Part shown: positions 1-9,263 of the stretch, piece after piece
How positions within the stretch are numbered: the first letter of the stretch is position 1
Layout of the letters: each line of letters starts with the position of its first letter
Source of the DNA: Desulfococcaceae bacterium HSG9
Lineage (GTDB): Bacteria > Desulfobacterota > Desulfobacteria > Desulfobacterales > JAUCGF01
DNA: 64,000 nt
NCBI GenBank assembly: GCA_030378005.1
Contig: JAUCGF010000079.1
Coordinates: 1 to 64,000 of the forward strand
Direction of reading: 5' to 3'
Translations under genes and position numbers: made by a program
Notes under the pieces: generated by a model
What the model was told of the DNA's origin: nothing
The model's input: only the letters and a program-made list of their open reading frames with translations
Database searches by the model: none

Positions 1-1
1 A

Positions 2-118
2 AAAGCTTTCGAATATATACCTGTATATAGGCAAGATAATAATGAAATCAAACCTGACGACAATATTAATATAAGCAAAGACGATTGGGGGTTAGGATGT
101 TTAGAAAATCGGTTTTAA
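2..118 (+). CDS. C-terminal end of an unidentified upstream protein (partial)
   Basis: An open frame enters from the left edge and runs to a TAA at 116-118, giving about 38 residues with ordinary codon use (includes YIPVYRQDNNEIKPDD). It overlaps the start of the following binding-protein gene by about 20 bases, as translationally coupled genes do. No family can be recognised from so short a tail. It could be chance, because the frame is only 39 codons. Confidence 0.3.
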   Translation, partial: KAFEYIPVYRQDNNEIKPDDNINISKDDWGLGCLENRF

Positions 119-807
119 TCATAGTGCTGCTTATTTTTATGGGGGGCGATTGCGGTTATGCTCAAAATGCAATAAGATTTCACCTACCTGATTTTCCCCC
201 TTATACATTTGAAAAAGATGGTAAAATTCAGGGAATAGGTGTCGAATTTGTTGATAAGATATTGAAAGAAGCTGAAATTCGATATTCTCTTCAATTGACT
301 TCTAATTATGGGAGAGCTGTTTACGATGTCAAGGCAGGAAAATCTGACGGATTCTTTCTGGCTTCACAAAATATCGAGAGAGATGAAATCGCGCGTTTTT
401 CAAATCCGGTACTCATCAACCGGTGGTGCTGGTTTTTTCCGGCAAACAGCACACTTAATCCCAAAGATGCAGCCTTCAAAGCCAAAGTGAGAGCCGGGAC
501 ATATCTGCATAGCAATACCCATAAATGGCTCATCAAAAACGGATATAATGTGACTGGTGCGGTGCCGAGAATTGGATCTTTACCGAAGATGCTGAAACAC
601 AACCGTATAAATGCGATATTTATAGCCGAAGTTGTGTTTTTCAAGCTCACTGGTCAAACAGGTGAAAAACCGGAAAATTACAAAAAAGCGATTCAGGTGG
701 AAAAACCTTTTGGTATCTATATATCGAAAGACTATTTATCAAAAAATCCGGGCATAATGGAAAAGATTAACACTGCTATAAACAAGGTGATAGCAGATGA
801 GAATTAA
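97..807 (+). CDS. Periplasmic solute-binding protein, family 3-like
   Basis: The protein is about 236 residues: a signal peptide (basic start, then a VLIIVLLIFM core, cleavage near GYAQ), then a bacterial extracellular solute-binding family 3 fold. The mature part opens with FHLPDFPPYTFEKDGKIQG and GVEFVDKILKEA, the usual start of amino-acid or polar-substrate binding proteins, and it ends where family members usually end. No permease or ATPase gene follows, so it may be a sensor-type or orphan receptor. The ATG at 97 is preferred because GGGG lies six bases upstream; an in-frame TTG at 85 would add four residues. The ligand cannot be predicted. Confidence 0.75.
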   Translation: MFRKSVLIIVLLIFMGGDCGYAQNAIRFHLPDFPPYTFEKDGKIQGIGVEFVDKILKEAEIRYSLQLTSNYGRAVYDVKAGKSDGFFLASQNIERDEIARFSNPVLINRWCWFFPANSTLNPKDAAFKAKVRAGTYLHSNTHKWLIKNGYNVTGAVPRIGSLPKMLKHNRINAIFIAEVVFFKLTGQTGEKPENYKKAIQVEKPFGIYISKDYLSKNPGIMEKINTAINKVIADEN

Positions 808-814
808 ATTAATG

Positions 815-1088
815 ATTCTAACATCACTTTGTCAGATTACCGGTAACTGTCAAACCTTATTTCAGAATTTTTAACCTTAGTAGCTGAAATATTGTCCTGT
901 CCTTTACCTTATTTTTATGCAAAATATCCTGTTTCATAACGAAATGGCGATATCTGACAAGGTGATAAGGTTTCAGTCTGTCAGATTTTCTTATTCTACT
1001 AAGGTTTTTTAAAAATTGAAATAAGGCTTTGATTCTTTATTTGATTTCCTCTATCGGTTATATTTAATCTGACAAAGTGGTAATAGAA
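815..1088. repeat. Nested inverted-repeat, MITE-like element
   Basis: Bases 825-839 (CACTTTGTCAGATTA) are the exact reverse complement of 1065-1079. Inside them, 852-883 pairs with 996-1027 with few mismatches (core CCTTAGTAG against CTACTAAGG, and CCTTATTTC against GAAATAAGG). Further copies of the TCTGACAAGGTGATAAGG/CTGTCAGAT words sit in the centre. The roughly 270 bp unit has no coding frame and could fold into one long hairpin. Outer and inner arms suggest a non-autonomous element or two nested ones. No target-site duplication was confirmed. Confidence 0.55.
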
Positions 1089-1369
1089 AACGCAGAATAA
1101 AATTGAAAGAAGTCTGAAATGCCAAAAACTTGGCTTGTCATACTATTGCATCAATTGATTTTCCAGGGGATGTTTGTGATGAAAAACATTATCCTTCACA
1201 GAAAAATTGGAAAACAAATCCGTGGAAAAAATATTGAGGCGACTGTTTCTATAAATGATAATGAAGGAAGAGAAATATTTGTATTTTGTGCATGGTGATG
1301 CCTATGTACAATACAAAGCGAAAGTGCCAAGATACATGATTAAATGAATGAGAAGGAAGACAGATAAAT
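1089..1369 (+). other. Gap with one doubtful 39-codon ORF
   Basis: The gap lies between the inverted-repeat element and the DUF4253 gene. The only candidate is an ATG at 1179, preceded by AGGGG, reading to TGA at 1296-1298 (39 residues, basic N-terminus, no recognised family). It may be a degraded gene. No RNA gene or clear terminator was seen. Confidence 0.2.
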
Positions 1370-2122
1370 ATGGATGAAATCACTGGAATTTTGGAACAGG
1401 AAGGGATTGCGGTTTTTGACAAGAAAATATGCGGCAGTATAAAAGGGAATCAGATATATCGATATATTATCAGCGGTTCAGACTGCATTGACGCATGGAA
1501 AATTCTTTTCAGAAAGACAGACAGAAATATAATTGTTCTGCCCGAAAACTATAATGACGGTGATATTCTGAGTGATGATGAAAAATCGATCAGTGCGGAT
1601 TTATCATCATATACCGGCATTGATATTCAGAAATGGTGCGAGCGCCGATGGAGCGGTTATGATTTTGATGATGAATATGATGAACTGGAAGAAATAATGA
1701 TGGAGCATACCGGGGAAAATATTTCTGAACCCGAACCGGCTCATAGCTTCACCCTGCTCTATGAGATCATTTCGAATAAAATATATGATAAAATGCAGAT
1801 CGTTGATTTCAGAGATATTCCCTGCTATGAAATTCCGGTATATATGCAGTTTGGCGGATGGAATGCATGTCCCTTTCCCAAAAAACATGCGGCAATGCTG
1901 AGGCATTGGAATGAAACATATAATGCCTCTTTTTTCGGTACTGACGGGGCGGTTCTGGAAATGTCAGCAGGAAACCCGCCGGATACTTATGAAAAGGCGC
2001 ATATTTTAGCCAAAGAGCAGATGGCCTATTGTGATGATATTGTATTTCAGGGAACCATGACTGTTGAACGACTGGCAAAGACACTTGTAAACAGTACAGC
2101 CTGGTATTTCTGGTGGGATTGA
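1370..2122 (+). CDS. DUF4253 domain protein
   Basis: A 250-residue cytoplasmic protein of unknown function. The last 100 residues carry the DUF4253 signature: FGGWNACPFP, then HWNETYNASFFGTDG, then PPDTYEKA, AKEQMAYCDDIVFQG and a terminal WYFWWD. The N-terminal half is acidic, with a DEYDELEE run, and is not recognised. The start has GGAAG upstream. DUF4253 proteins are often found near toxin, immunity or mobile loci, and here the neighbours are a MITE-like element and a restriction gene, so an accessory role is plausible but unproven. Confidence 0.75.
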   Translation: MDEITGILEQEGIAVFDKKICGSIKGNQIYRYIISGSDCIDAWKILFRKTDRNIIVLPENYNDGDILSDDEKSISADLSSYTGIDIQKWCERRWSGYDFDDEYDELEEIMMEHTGENISEPEPAHSFTLLYEIISNKIYDKMQIVDFRDIPCYEIPVYMQFGGWNACPFPKKHAAMLRHWNETYNASFFGTDGAVLEMSAGNPPDTYEKAHILAKEQMAYCDDIVFQGTMTVERLAKTLVNSTAWYFWWD

Positions 2123-2251
2123 AGCAAAAAAAAATTGTTTTTTTCTTGCTCTTGCTCATGTCATTCGATTAAGAGCTGGAATTTTGTTCTTACTCAATGG
2201 CTAAGTTATTTAATCACAAAACATTAGGGTGCTTCATAAGAAACGATAACC

Positions 2252-3010
2252 ATGAAAAAACACTATAAAGAATATTTCAAACAAATCAAAAAAATCGGCC
2301 CAGATGGAACAGAACACACTTATCGAACCTGTTTTGAGAATCTGCTGAATCAGGTCAAGCTCGACAAAAATATCTGGATAACCCATGAGCCGAAACGCAA
2401 AAAAGGCTTTGGCGCACCTGATTTCCGAATTGAAAAAAGCGGCGCGATCACAGGTTATATCGAAACAAAAAAGCCGGATGAAAATTTGGAAAAAATTCGC
2501 AAGTCAGCGCAGATAAAAAAATATCTGAATCTGTCTGACAATCTGATTCTTACGAATTACAAAAAATTTATGCTTTTCAAAGATGGCGAACTGACTCCGA
2601 TCTGTTATTGCAATCTTTTTGATATTATCGATCTGGAAAACAAAAAATCCGAGCTGTCAGAAAGCGCTGTCAGGGAGACTGACAAACTTCTTGCTAATTT
2701 TTTTATGTCCGCGCCGACGTTGATAAACGATTCTGAAGAGTTGGCGATTTATCTTGCAGAGCGGGGGAAAATTCTTAAAACGTATATTTCTGAAATATTA
2801 AAAAATAAAGCGAATGATGATTTCTCTCAGAAAATTCAGGGCCTTTATGAAACATTCCGGGAAACATTGGTCAAAGATTTGAAAGCGGACGAATTCGCTG
2901 ACGCTTACGCCAAACCGTCATTTACGGCCTTTTCCTTGCGCGTCTGCAATCCGGCCGGAACATCACCCTGTACGACGCCGGCCGCTTTATTCCGGTCTCA
3001 TTCAAAGTGA
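2252..3010 (+). CDS. Type IIG-like restriction-modification enzyme, N-terminal part (frameshifted)
   Basis: This is the first part of a large restriction-methylase split by one frameshift. Residues 1-220 look like an endonuclease-type N-terminus: TEHTYRTCFENLL, then HEPKRKKGFGAPDFRI and GYIETKKPDEN, a D...ExK nuclease arrangement common in these enzymes. The frame goes wrong after ADEFADAYA near 2912. In the next frame the DNA continues VIYGLFLARLQSG, the expected family sequence, straight into the downstream ORF. One missing C in the GCCAAACCG region would restore the reading. It is therefore a pseudogene, a phase-variable locus or an assembly error, not a separate gene. Confidence 0.75.
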   Translation: MKKHYKEYFKQIKKIGPDGTEHTYRTCFENLLNQVKLDKNIWITHEPKRKKGFGAPDFRIEKSGAITGYIETKKPDENLEKIRKSAQIKKYLNLSDNLILTNYKKFMLFKDGELTPICYCNLFDIIDLENKKSELSESAVRETDKLLANFFMSAPTLINDSEELAIYLAERGKILKTYISEILKNKANDDFSQKIQGLYETFRETLVKDLKADEFADAYAKPSFTAFSLRVCNPAGTSPCTTPAALFRSHSK

Positions 3011-5397
3011 TCAAAGAATTTTTCAGCTTTATCAGTTATGATTACTCCCTGCCGAAACATGTTGAATGGATTTTCAAAGAGATTGCCAATCTCATCAATA
3101 ATGTTGACTTGAAAAGCATCACTCAGTCTCTTGCTTATGGCAAAAAAGACACTGAACAGGTTGCTGATACCGACCCGTATCTTTATTTTTATGAAACATT
3201 TCTCGGCGCGTTTGATCCGCAGAAAAGAAAATCAAAAGGCGTTTATTATACGCCTCCCCAGGTTGTGAGCTTTATCACCCGTTCTACCGACATCATTCTG
3301 CGTGACGAATTTTCCAAATCAGCGGGATTTGCCGATCCTACGGTTACGGTTCTTGACTTTGCAACCGGAACCGGGACATTTTTGGTCGCTGTCTTTGAAC
3401 TGATTCTGAACAGAATCCGTGAAAAAGATGCGGGCAGTCTGAAAGGCGTTATCCGCGATCATATTTTGAAAAATTTCTACGGCTTTGAATATCTGGTCGC
3501 GCCTTACGCTGTGGCGCATCTCAAACTTTCCCAGCTTCTGAAAGACTGCGGCTATCGATTCAAAGACAGTGAGCGATTGCAGATTTATCTCACCGATACG
3601 CTTGATGATTCTGACCACGAAAAAAACACCTTGCTTCCTGTTATCTCTGCTGAAGGAAAAGAAGCCAAAAAAGTGAAAATTGAACAACAGCTTCTTGTTA
3701 TCATGGGAAATCCTCCGTACAGCAACCGCTCGACCGGTCAAAAAATTGAAACTTTGATAAAAGATTACAAACCCGAAGGTGAAAAAAAGCTGAATCTGAA
3801 TGACGACTATATCAAATTTATTCGGTTCGCTCATAACAAAATGGAAACCGTCAAACTGGGTGTCATCGGAATCATAACCAACAACTCATTTCTGAACGGA
3901 CTTACCCACAGGCGGATGCGTGGAAAATTGCTTGACGATTTTGATGAAATTTATATTCTGAACCTGCACGGCAATGCAAGAATCGGAGAAACCTGCCCTG
4001 ACGGAAGTGTTGATCAGAATGTGTTTGATATTATGCAGGGCGTTTCCATTAATATTTTTGTAAAGAAAGAGAAGCGGGACGGACCATGCCGGGTCTTTTA
4101 TTATGATCTGTATGGCGAAAGAGAGCATAAATACGCTTTTCTGATTGCAAACAATATCAAATCAGTGAATTGGAAGAAATTGGAAATCGAAGAATTTGAT
4201 AAAAGCTTTAAAAAAACACGATGGGGACAAAACAGATTCAAAGAGAATCTCAGCTTTTTTACGCAAAGCGGCAACATCGAAGTCATGCAAGATTATGGGA
4301 AATTTTGGGGAATAACTGAAATATTTGCAGAATATAATAGCGGTATTCAGACAAAACGAGATCGTTTCACAATTCATTTTTTTAAAACAGAACTAAATGA
4401 GGTTTTAGCAGATTTGAAGCGTTTGACAGTCGAGAATATCCGAAAAAAGTATAAACTTCCCGCTGATAGTAGAGATTGGACTATAGAAAAAGCAAGAAAA
4501 AGTTTAGAAGCGACTCAATACGATAAAAACCATATAAATTTGATACACTATCGCCCCTTTGATTTTAGATGGACATATTGTAATGATAAATCAAAAGGAT
4601 TTTTAGCTTATCCAAGACATAAAACAATGAAACATTTCCTTCAAGTTGAAAATGTCGGGTTATGCTTTTCCAGGCAGATTGTTTCTAAACATTGGAGACA
4701 CATTTTTATAACCAATAAAATTTTAGAGGGATGTTTAGTTTCCATAAAAACAAGGGAATGGACTTATATAGCCCCCTTGTACAATATAAATGCATCTGAA
4801 GATGATGAGTGCGAAGCCTTTACTGTTGAGCAGTCACACTCGGCTAATTTCACAACAAAATTTCAAAATTTCATAAAAGCAAAATATCACCCGCACACAC
4901 CGACGCCAGAACAGATTTTAGGCTACATTTACGCTGTGATGTACTGCCCGGTTTATCGTCGAACCTTTCTTGAATTTTTAAAAATAGATTTCCCCCGTAT
5001 TCCGTTTACAGATGATTTCAACAGCTTCAAGGCATTCTCGGACCTGGGTGCGGAACTCATTGAACATCATCTTATGAAAAAACCCTATCCTGACAATCAG
5101 GTGTCATTTCCCCTGGAAGGGAATGATGTTGTGGAGCGCGTCCGTTTTGTTCAAGATAAGAATATGCTGACAGGAAATCTTTTTATCAACAAGAAGCAAT
5201 ATTTCGGAGATATTCCGATTCATGTCTGGGAGTTTTATATCGGCGGGTATAAGGTTTTGGACAAATGGCTGAAATCCCGTAAAGGCAGAGTTTTGACTTA
5301 TCAGGAAAAAGAGCATTTCAAAAAGATTGTCAATATTTTGAATTTTACTGACAAATGTATGTATAAAATTGAAAAGGTTTGGAAAACAGTTTTCTAA
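3007..5397 (+). CDS. Type IIG-like restriction-modification enzyme, methylase and specificity part
   Basis: About 796 residues read from a nominal GTG at 3007, but homologous sequence continues upstream in this frame to about 2912. It carries the N6-adenine methylase core: GVYYTPPQVVSFI (residues 78-90), SAM-binding motif I DFATGTGTF (117-125) and catalytic NPPY (235-238). The C-terminal half resembles the target-recognition region of Eco57I/type ISP enzymes (RPFDFRWTYC, PLYNINA, then a CPVYRRTFLEFLK segment). Methylation and specificity regions look intact; the nuclease lies on the frameshifted 5' part. No separate partner gene is present, as expected for a single-chain enzyme. Between 5398 and 5688 only a repeat was found. 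Confidence 0.8.
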   Translation: MIKEFFSFISYDYSLPKHVEWIFKEIANLINNVDLKSITQSLAYGKKDTEQVADTDPYLYFYETFLGAFDPQKRKSKGVYYTPPQVVSFITRSTDIILRDEFSKSAGFADPTVTVLDFATGTGTFLVAVFELILNRIREKDAGSLKGVIRDHILKNFYGFEYLVAPYAVAHLKLSQLLKDCGYRFKDSERLQIYLTDTLDDSDHEKNTLLPVISAEGKEAKKVKIEQQLLVIMGNPPYSNRSTGQKIETLIKDYKPEGEKKLNLNDDYIKFIRFAHNKMETVKLGVIGIITNNSFLNGLTHRRMRGKLLDDFDEIYILNLHGNARIGETCPDGSVDQNVFDIMQGVSINIFVKKEKRDGPCRVFYYDLYGEREHKYAFLIANNIKSVNWKKLEIEEFDKSFKKTRWGQNRFKENLSFFTQSGNIEVMQDYGKFWGITEIFAEYNSGIQTKRDRFTIHFFKTELNEVLADLKRLTVENIRKKYKLPADSRDWTIEKARKSLEATQYDKNHINLIHYRPFDFRWTYCNDKSKGFLAYPRHKTMKHFLQVENVGLCFSRQIVSKHWRHIFITNKILEGCLVSIKTREWTYIAPLYNINASEDDECEAFTVEQSHSANFTTKFQNFIKAKYHPHTPTPEQILGYIYAVMYCPVYRRTFLEFLKIDFPRIPFTDDFNSFKAFSDLGAELIEHHLMKKPYPDNQVSFPLEGNDVVERVRFVQDKNMLTGNLFINKKQYFGDIPIHVWEFYIGGYKVLDKWLKSRKGRVLTYQEKEHFKKIVNILNFTDKCMYKIEKVWKTVF

Positions 5398-5480
5398 CAC
5401 AGAATGAGATTCAGAGCGGGGGTGTTGTACGGAGCGCATACCAGTATGCGTATGAATACACAACAGTCATAGCGGCTATG

Positions 5481-5602
5481 ATCAGTAGATGGAAAGTTCA
5501 TAAATGCCGAAATCAGCCTTGATCATCGTTTCGGTTATTTAAAATAAATTTCGGTACAACAGCACCAGCCAGCCTTGTTTTCAGGCATTTTCCATCTACT
5601 GA
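5481..5602. repeat. TCAGTAGATSGAAA-bounded element, complete copy
   Basis: The left end TCAGTAGATGGAAAG (5481) is mirrored by TTTTCCATCTACTGA ending at 5602. The 122 bp unit lies between the restriction gene and the rarA 3' end. Its core differs from other copies in the window, but the AATGCC and GGCATT words next to the ends recur. It has no coding content and belongs to the same family as the elements near 10.6, 10.9, 16.2 and 16.5 kb. Confidence 0.7.
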
Positions 5603-5688
5603 GCATAAATTGTTGCAGTGGGACAAATTGCTCGAAAATGACTGCTAAAATCCTTAAAATTGCCTTTATGTGTATTGGTGCGGCGTTC

Positions 5689-7035
5689 CTACCCTGATTC
5701 CGATTTTTGCGACAGTTTTTCCATATACTGTTTGATTATTTGTTCATATCCTCTATTTACCGGATGATAGTACCTTCGTCCCTGTAATTTTTCAGGCAAA
5801 TATTCCTGTTGCGTATAGGCATCCTCAAAATCATGGGCGTATTTATAATCGCGCCCGTATCCCTGGCCTTTCATCAACGCAGTGGGGGCGTTGCGAATAT
5901 GCAGCGGCACGGGAAGCGCTCCGGTTGTTTTGATTTCTTTTTGAACCGCTTTGTAAGCCATATAGACGCTGTTGCTTTTCGGCGCGCTGGCCAAATAAAC
6001 AGCCGCTTGTACAATAGCGAGTTCGCCTTCGGGAGAGCCTAAAAATTTGAAAGATTGCATCGCATTGAGTGCAATAGTGAGCGCCTGGGGATCGGCGTTG
6101 CCAATATCCTCAGATGCAAAACGCACCATCCGACGAATGATATAAAACGGGTCTTCCCCGGCCGACAGCATTCGTGTAAGCCAATAAACAGACGCATCCG
6201 GATCGCTGCCGCGCAGACTTTTATGAAAAGCGGAAATCAGGTTAAAATGCTCTTCACCGTTTTTATCGTACAAAAGCGCTTTTTTTTGCAGTGCGTGCGT
6301 TACCGCTTCCAACGTAATCTCAACGCTTTGAGGCGGTTCGGCGTGGACGTTTTCCGAGACTGCCAAAGTGGCGGCAATCTCAAGACCGTTTAACGCAGTG
6401 CGTACATCGCCATCCGCAATATCCGCAAGATAAACCAGCGCCTGTTCGGTAATTTTACAATTGCCACTGCCAAGTCCGTTATCCCGATCATTCAAGGCGC
6501 GTTCCAAAATTGTACAGATATGTTCGGATGATAACGGTTTCAACGTAATCACGCGACATCGTGAAATTAAGGCCGGAATCACCTCAAATGAGGGATTTTC
6601 GGTTGTCGCGCCGATCAATGTGATCAGTCCGGTTTCAACATGCTGAAGAAACGCATCTTGCTGTGCTTTGTTAAATCTGTGGATTTCATCGACAAATAAA
6701 ATTGTCTTTTGGCGTTTAAGACTGCGCTTGTTTTTGGCTTCATCAATCACCGCGCGAATTTGTTTGATTCCGGCAAGCACCGCTGAAAATTGAACAAAGT
6801 GAGCGTGTGTCAGGCGGGCGATGATTTGTGCCAGGGTTGTTTTACCGCATCCCGGCGGCCCCCAGAAAATCATGGAAAAAATACGGTCGCTTTCAATCGC
6901 TTTCCGAATCAGGCCGCTGCGGCCAGCAATGTGTTTTTGCCCGACAAACATATCCAAATGCTCAGGGCGCATCCGTTCGGCCAGCGGCTTGGACGTTTCA
7001 ACATCTTTGCGGGCTTGATATTCAAATAAGTCCAC
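5689..7035 (-). CDS. rarA: Replication-associated recombination protein A (AAA+ ATPase)
   Basis: A RarA/MgsA/WRNIP1-family clamp-loader-like AAA+ ATPase that acts at stalled replication forks. From the chosen start: PLAERMRPEHLDMFVGQKH (about residues 17-35), Walker A GPPGCGKT (59-66), Walker B VDEIH (115-119), sensor-1 IGATTENPSF, arginine-finger region SRCRV, and a C-terminal MgsA tetramerisation domain ending GYGRDYKYAHDF...RRYYHPVNRGYE. An upstream in-frame ATG at 7098 would overlap der by about 60 bases. The GTG at 7035 is preferred: it lies one base after the der stop codon and has GAGGGG seven bases before it. It is probably co-transcribed with der. Confidence 0.93.
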   Translation of the reverse strand: MDLFEYQARKDVETSKPLAERMRPEHLDMFVGQKHIAGRSGLIRKAIESDRIFSMIFWGPPGCGKTTLAQIIARLTHAHFVQFSAVLAGIKQIRAVIDEAKNKRSLKRQKTILFVDEIHRFNKAQQDAFLQHVETGLITLIGATTENPSFEVIPALISRCRVITLKPLSSEHICTILERALNDRDNGLGSGNCKITEQALVYLADIADGDVRTALNGLEIAATLAVSENVHAEPPQSVEITLEAVTHALQKKALLYDKNGEEHFNLISAFHKSLRGSDPDASVYWLTRMLSAGEDPFYIIRRMVRFASEDIGNADPQALTIALNAMQSFKFLGSPEGELAIVQAAVYLASAPKSNSVYMAYKAVQKEIKTTGALPVPLHIRNAPTALMKGQGYGRDYKYAHDFEDAYTQQEYLPEKLQGRRYYHPVNRGYEQIIKQYMEKLSQKSESG

Positions 7036-7036
7036 G

Positions 7037-8368
7037 CTATTCCCCTCGCTGTCGGAAAAAAATCCGAATCGGCGTTTTGTCCAATTTCGCTTCTTCACGT
7101 ATCCGGTTAATAAGATAGCGTTTGTAGGAAAAATGAACGGCTTGCGGATAATTCACAAAAATTACAATTGTCGGCGGTTTGGTAGTGACTTGAGCGGCAT
7201 AATAAAATTTAATCCGTCTTCCGCGGTGAAGTGACGGTGTGGTTTGGTCAATCGCGCGTTGCAGAATGCGATTTAATTCACCTGTTGTGATACGTGAGCA
7301 ATATTGCAGATACACATTATCAACCACCTTGAAGATACGTGGCACGCGGCGTCCGGTCAATGCGGAAATTGTCAACATCGGTGCGAAAGGGAGAAATTTG
7401 GCTTTCATCCTCAAATCATCATAGTACTTCTGGGAGGATGTTTCCTTTTTATTGACCAAATCCCATTTGTTGATTAAAAAAATACAACTGCAACGGCGTT
7501 CATAAGCATATCCGGCAATACTGATGTCTTGCTCCGTGATGCCTTCTTCAGCATCAATAAGAATCAGCGCCACATCACAACGGCTCAGGCTTTTTAACGC
7601 CTTGATCACCGAAAATTTCTCAAGCTTTTTTTTCACCTTGGCTTTGCGACGAATGCCGGCCGTGTCAATAAAGCGGTAAGTGCGGTTATCCCGTTCAAAT
7701 ACGGTGTCAATCGCATCGCGCGTCGTGCCGGCGATGGGACTGACCAACAAGCGGTTTTCGCCCAAAATACAATTAATAAAAGAGGATTTTCCGACATTAG
7801 GGCGCCCGATTACGGCAATGTTAATCATTTCCGATTCAGTGTCACTAAAGGAGCCTGCGCTGATAGCGGTGACAGCCTCGGCCAAAGCGCTTAGAAAATC
7901 GTTCATACCATACCGATGTTCAGCGGAGACCGGATAGAGATGATCGATCCCCAGTTGATAAAAATCGTGTATAGCGTATTCCTGCTCAGGGCCGTCAATT
8001 TTATTGACAACATAAAATATCGGTTTTGCAACCGGCCGTAAAAGATTCGTCAGCGTGTCGTCATAAGGCGAGATGCCGCCTTTGCCATCAAGGGCGCATA
8101 CAATGATATCGGCGTCTTCAATGGCTTGGCGCACCTGGAAACGAATCGAATCGGCAAAATTGTCAGACTTGTCATCCGCAAATCCACCGGTGTCCACAAT
8201 TGTAAATTCGGCCTCATCCCATTTGGCATCGCCATAATTCCGGTCCCGTGTCACTCCGGGCGTATTATCCACCAAGGCATTTTTGGTGCGTGTGATTCGA
8301 TTAAAAAGCGTGGATTTACCCACATTCGGCCGGCCTACCAGGGCCACAAGCGGTTTGATTGCTGACAT
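7037..8368 (-). CDS. der: Ribosome-associated GTPase Der (EngA)
   Basis: An essential GTPase for 50S ribosome assembly with the diagnostic tandem G domains. G domain 1 has GRPNVGKST (12-20), DTGG (59-62) and NKID (122-125). G domain 2 has GRPNVGKSS (188-196), DTAG (235-238) and NKWD (300-303). A C-terminal KH-like domain follows, ending RIFFRQRGE. The length of 443 is usual. The ATG is preceded by AAAAGAGATAAT. The gene directly precedes rarA. The 5' gap (8369-8749) is filled with repeats. Confidence 0.97.
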   Translation of the reverse strand: MSAIKPLVALVGRPNVGKSTLFNRITRTKNALVDNTPGVTRDRNYGDAKWDEAEFTIVDTGGFADDKSDNFADSIRFQVRQAIEDADIIVCALDGKGGISPYDDTLTNLLRPVAKPIFYVVNKIDGPEQEYAIHDFYQLGIDHLYPVSAEHRYGMNDFLSALAEAVTAISAGSFSDTESEMINIAVIGRPNVGKSSFINCILGENRLLVSPIAGTTRDAIDTVFERDNRTYRFIDTAGIRRKAKVKKKLEKFSVIKALKSLSRCDVALILIDAEEGITEQDISIAGYAYERRCSCIFLINKWDLVNKKETSSQKYYDDLRMKAKFLPFAPMLTISALTGRRVPRIFKVVDNVYLQYCSRITTGELNRILQRAIDQTTPSLHRGRRIKFYYAAQVTTKPPTIVIFVNYPQAVHFSYKRYLINRIREEAKLDKTPIRIFFRQRGE

Positions 8369-8390
8369 TATATCTCTTTTCTTTATAATT

Positions 8391-8473
8391 GGAGTGCTGA
8401 CTTCAATCAGCTCTGACCGTGACGCAAGCTGAAGCTGGCACTCCTCTTTGTTAATGTGTGTAAGTTATTTAAT
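8391..8473. repeat. GGAGTGC...GCACTCC palindrome with GTAAGTTATTTAAT end
   Basis: GGAGTGCTGACTTCA at 8391 is answered by TGAAGCTGGCACTCC ending at 8444, forming an interrupted palindrome. The word GTGTAAGTTATTTAATT follows at about 8458-8475. The same combination recurs at 47.74-47.79 kb and in full, inverted, at 24.3 kb. It is non-coding, upstream of der and of the selenoprotein gene. Confidence 0.6.
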
Positions 8474-8669
8474 TTTTTAATCCTTATTCAGTCACCATTC
8501 TTTATTAATGAAGATACGAAAATTGTCAAGCGCTACAACAGCAATTCAGAGTTTAAAAAATGAACGTTGCAAAATTTTAAAACAATTCTGCGGATCAGTT
8601 TTACAGACAGCTTTTTTATTTGCGCAGGTATCATTCTTGTGTTAATCATCGTTTTTGCTGGTCACAATA

Positions 8670-8701
8670 TCAGTAGATCGAAAATGTGTAAGTTATTTAA
8701 T
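8670..8701. repeat. Solo repeat ends: TCAGTAGATCGAAAA next to GTAAGTTATTTAAT
   Basis: One end of the TCAGTAGATSGAAA family (8670-8684) directly abuts the GTGTAAGTTATTTAATTT end of another family (to 8702). No opposite end was found nearby. This looks like a deletion or recombination scar between two elements, about 50 bases before the selenoprotein start. Confidence 0.5.
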
Positions 8702-8749
8702 TTCTAATTCTAAAACATAAAAACTGAACGATATTGGAAGGATGAGATA

Positions 8750-9211
8750 ATGTCAAAAGTACAGCTCGATACCGAAGCTCCGGATTTTGTATTGAATGAT
8801 TTCGATGGTAAAAAAATTTCTCTCTCTGATTACAGAAACAAAAAAAATGTTCTGCTTGTATTGAACAGAGGTTTTCTGTGACCATTTTGCCGCAGGCATC
8901 TAGCGCAGTTGCGCCATAAATCAGACAGACTCACAAATTTGGATATTGAAGTATTGGTTGCAGGGCCGGAGAATTCAGATTCGTTCAGGCGATATTGGAA
9001 AAAGGAATCGCTGCCTTTTAAGGGGTTGCCTGATCCGAACCATTCAGTTATGAAACTCTACGGGCAAGAGGTGAAACTGTTTAAATTGGGAAGAATGCCC
9101 GCTCAAATGCTGATTGATAAATCCGGTATTTTGAAATTTGTTTATTATGGCAATTCTATGAGTGATATTCCGGATATTAGCGAATTGGAAAAAACTTTAA
9201 GTAGCGAATGA
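8750..9211 (+). CDS. Peroxiredoxin-like selenoprotein (UGA-encoded Sec44)
   Basis: Read through an in-frame TGA at 8879-8881, this gives a 153-residue AhpC/TSA thioredoxin-fold protein. It begins MSKVQLDTEAPDFVLNDF, the normal peroxiredoxin opening. The segment around the TGA is LNRGF-L-U-P-F-C-R-R-H-L, so selenocysteine takes the place of the first Cys of a CPFC redox motif (U44, C47). Homology continues without a break after the TGA (PDPNHSVMKLYG, RMPAQMLIDKSG). A good RBS (GGAAGG, 8735-8740) precedes the ATG, and a SECIS-like hairpin follows the TGA. Conventional annotation would call only the fragment from 8909. No selA, selB or tRNA-Sec lies in the window. It probably reduces peroxides or disulfides. 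Confidence 0.85.
8879..8914 (+). promoter_or_regulatory. Sec UGA codon and bacterial SECIS-like hairpin
   Basis: The UGA is at 8879-8881. GCGC (8903-8906), loop AGTT, GCGC (8911-8914) form a perfect GC-rich apical stem. The second loop base is G, about 27 bases past the UGA. Bacterial SECIS elements are described as a short stem-loop 16-37 nt downstream with a G in the first two loop positions, and this fits. The lower stem is imperfect; GGC at 8895-8897 could pair alternatively with GCC at 8913-8915. Confidence 0.65.
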
Positions 9212-9263
9212 ATTCAGCAACAGTTTCGTGCTGTGATTATGAAAAAACGGAAAGGATTTAAAA

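Noticed and set aside
8909-9211. Free-standing 100-residue protein
   Set aside because: It is the C-terminal part of the selenoprotein that begins at 8750.
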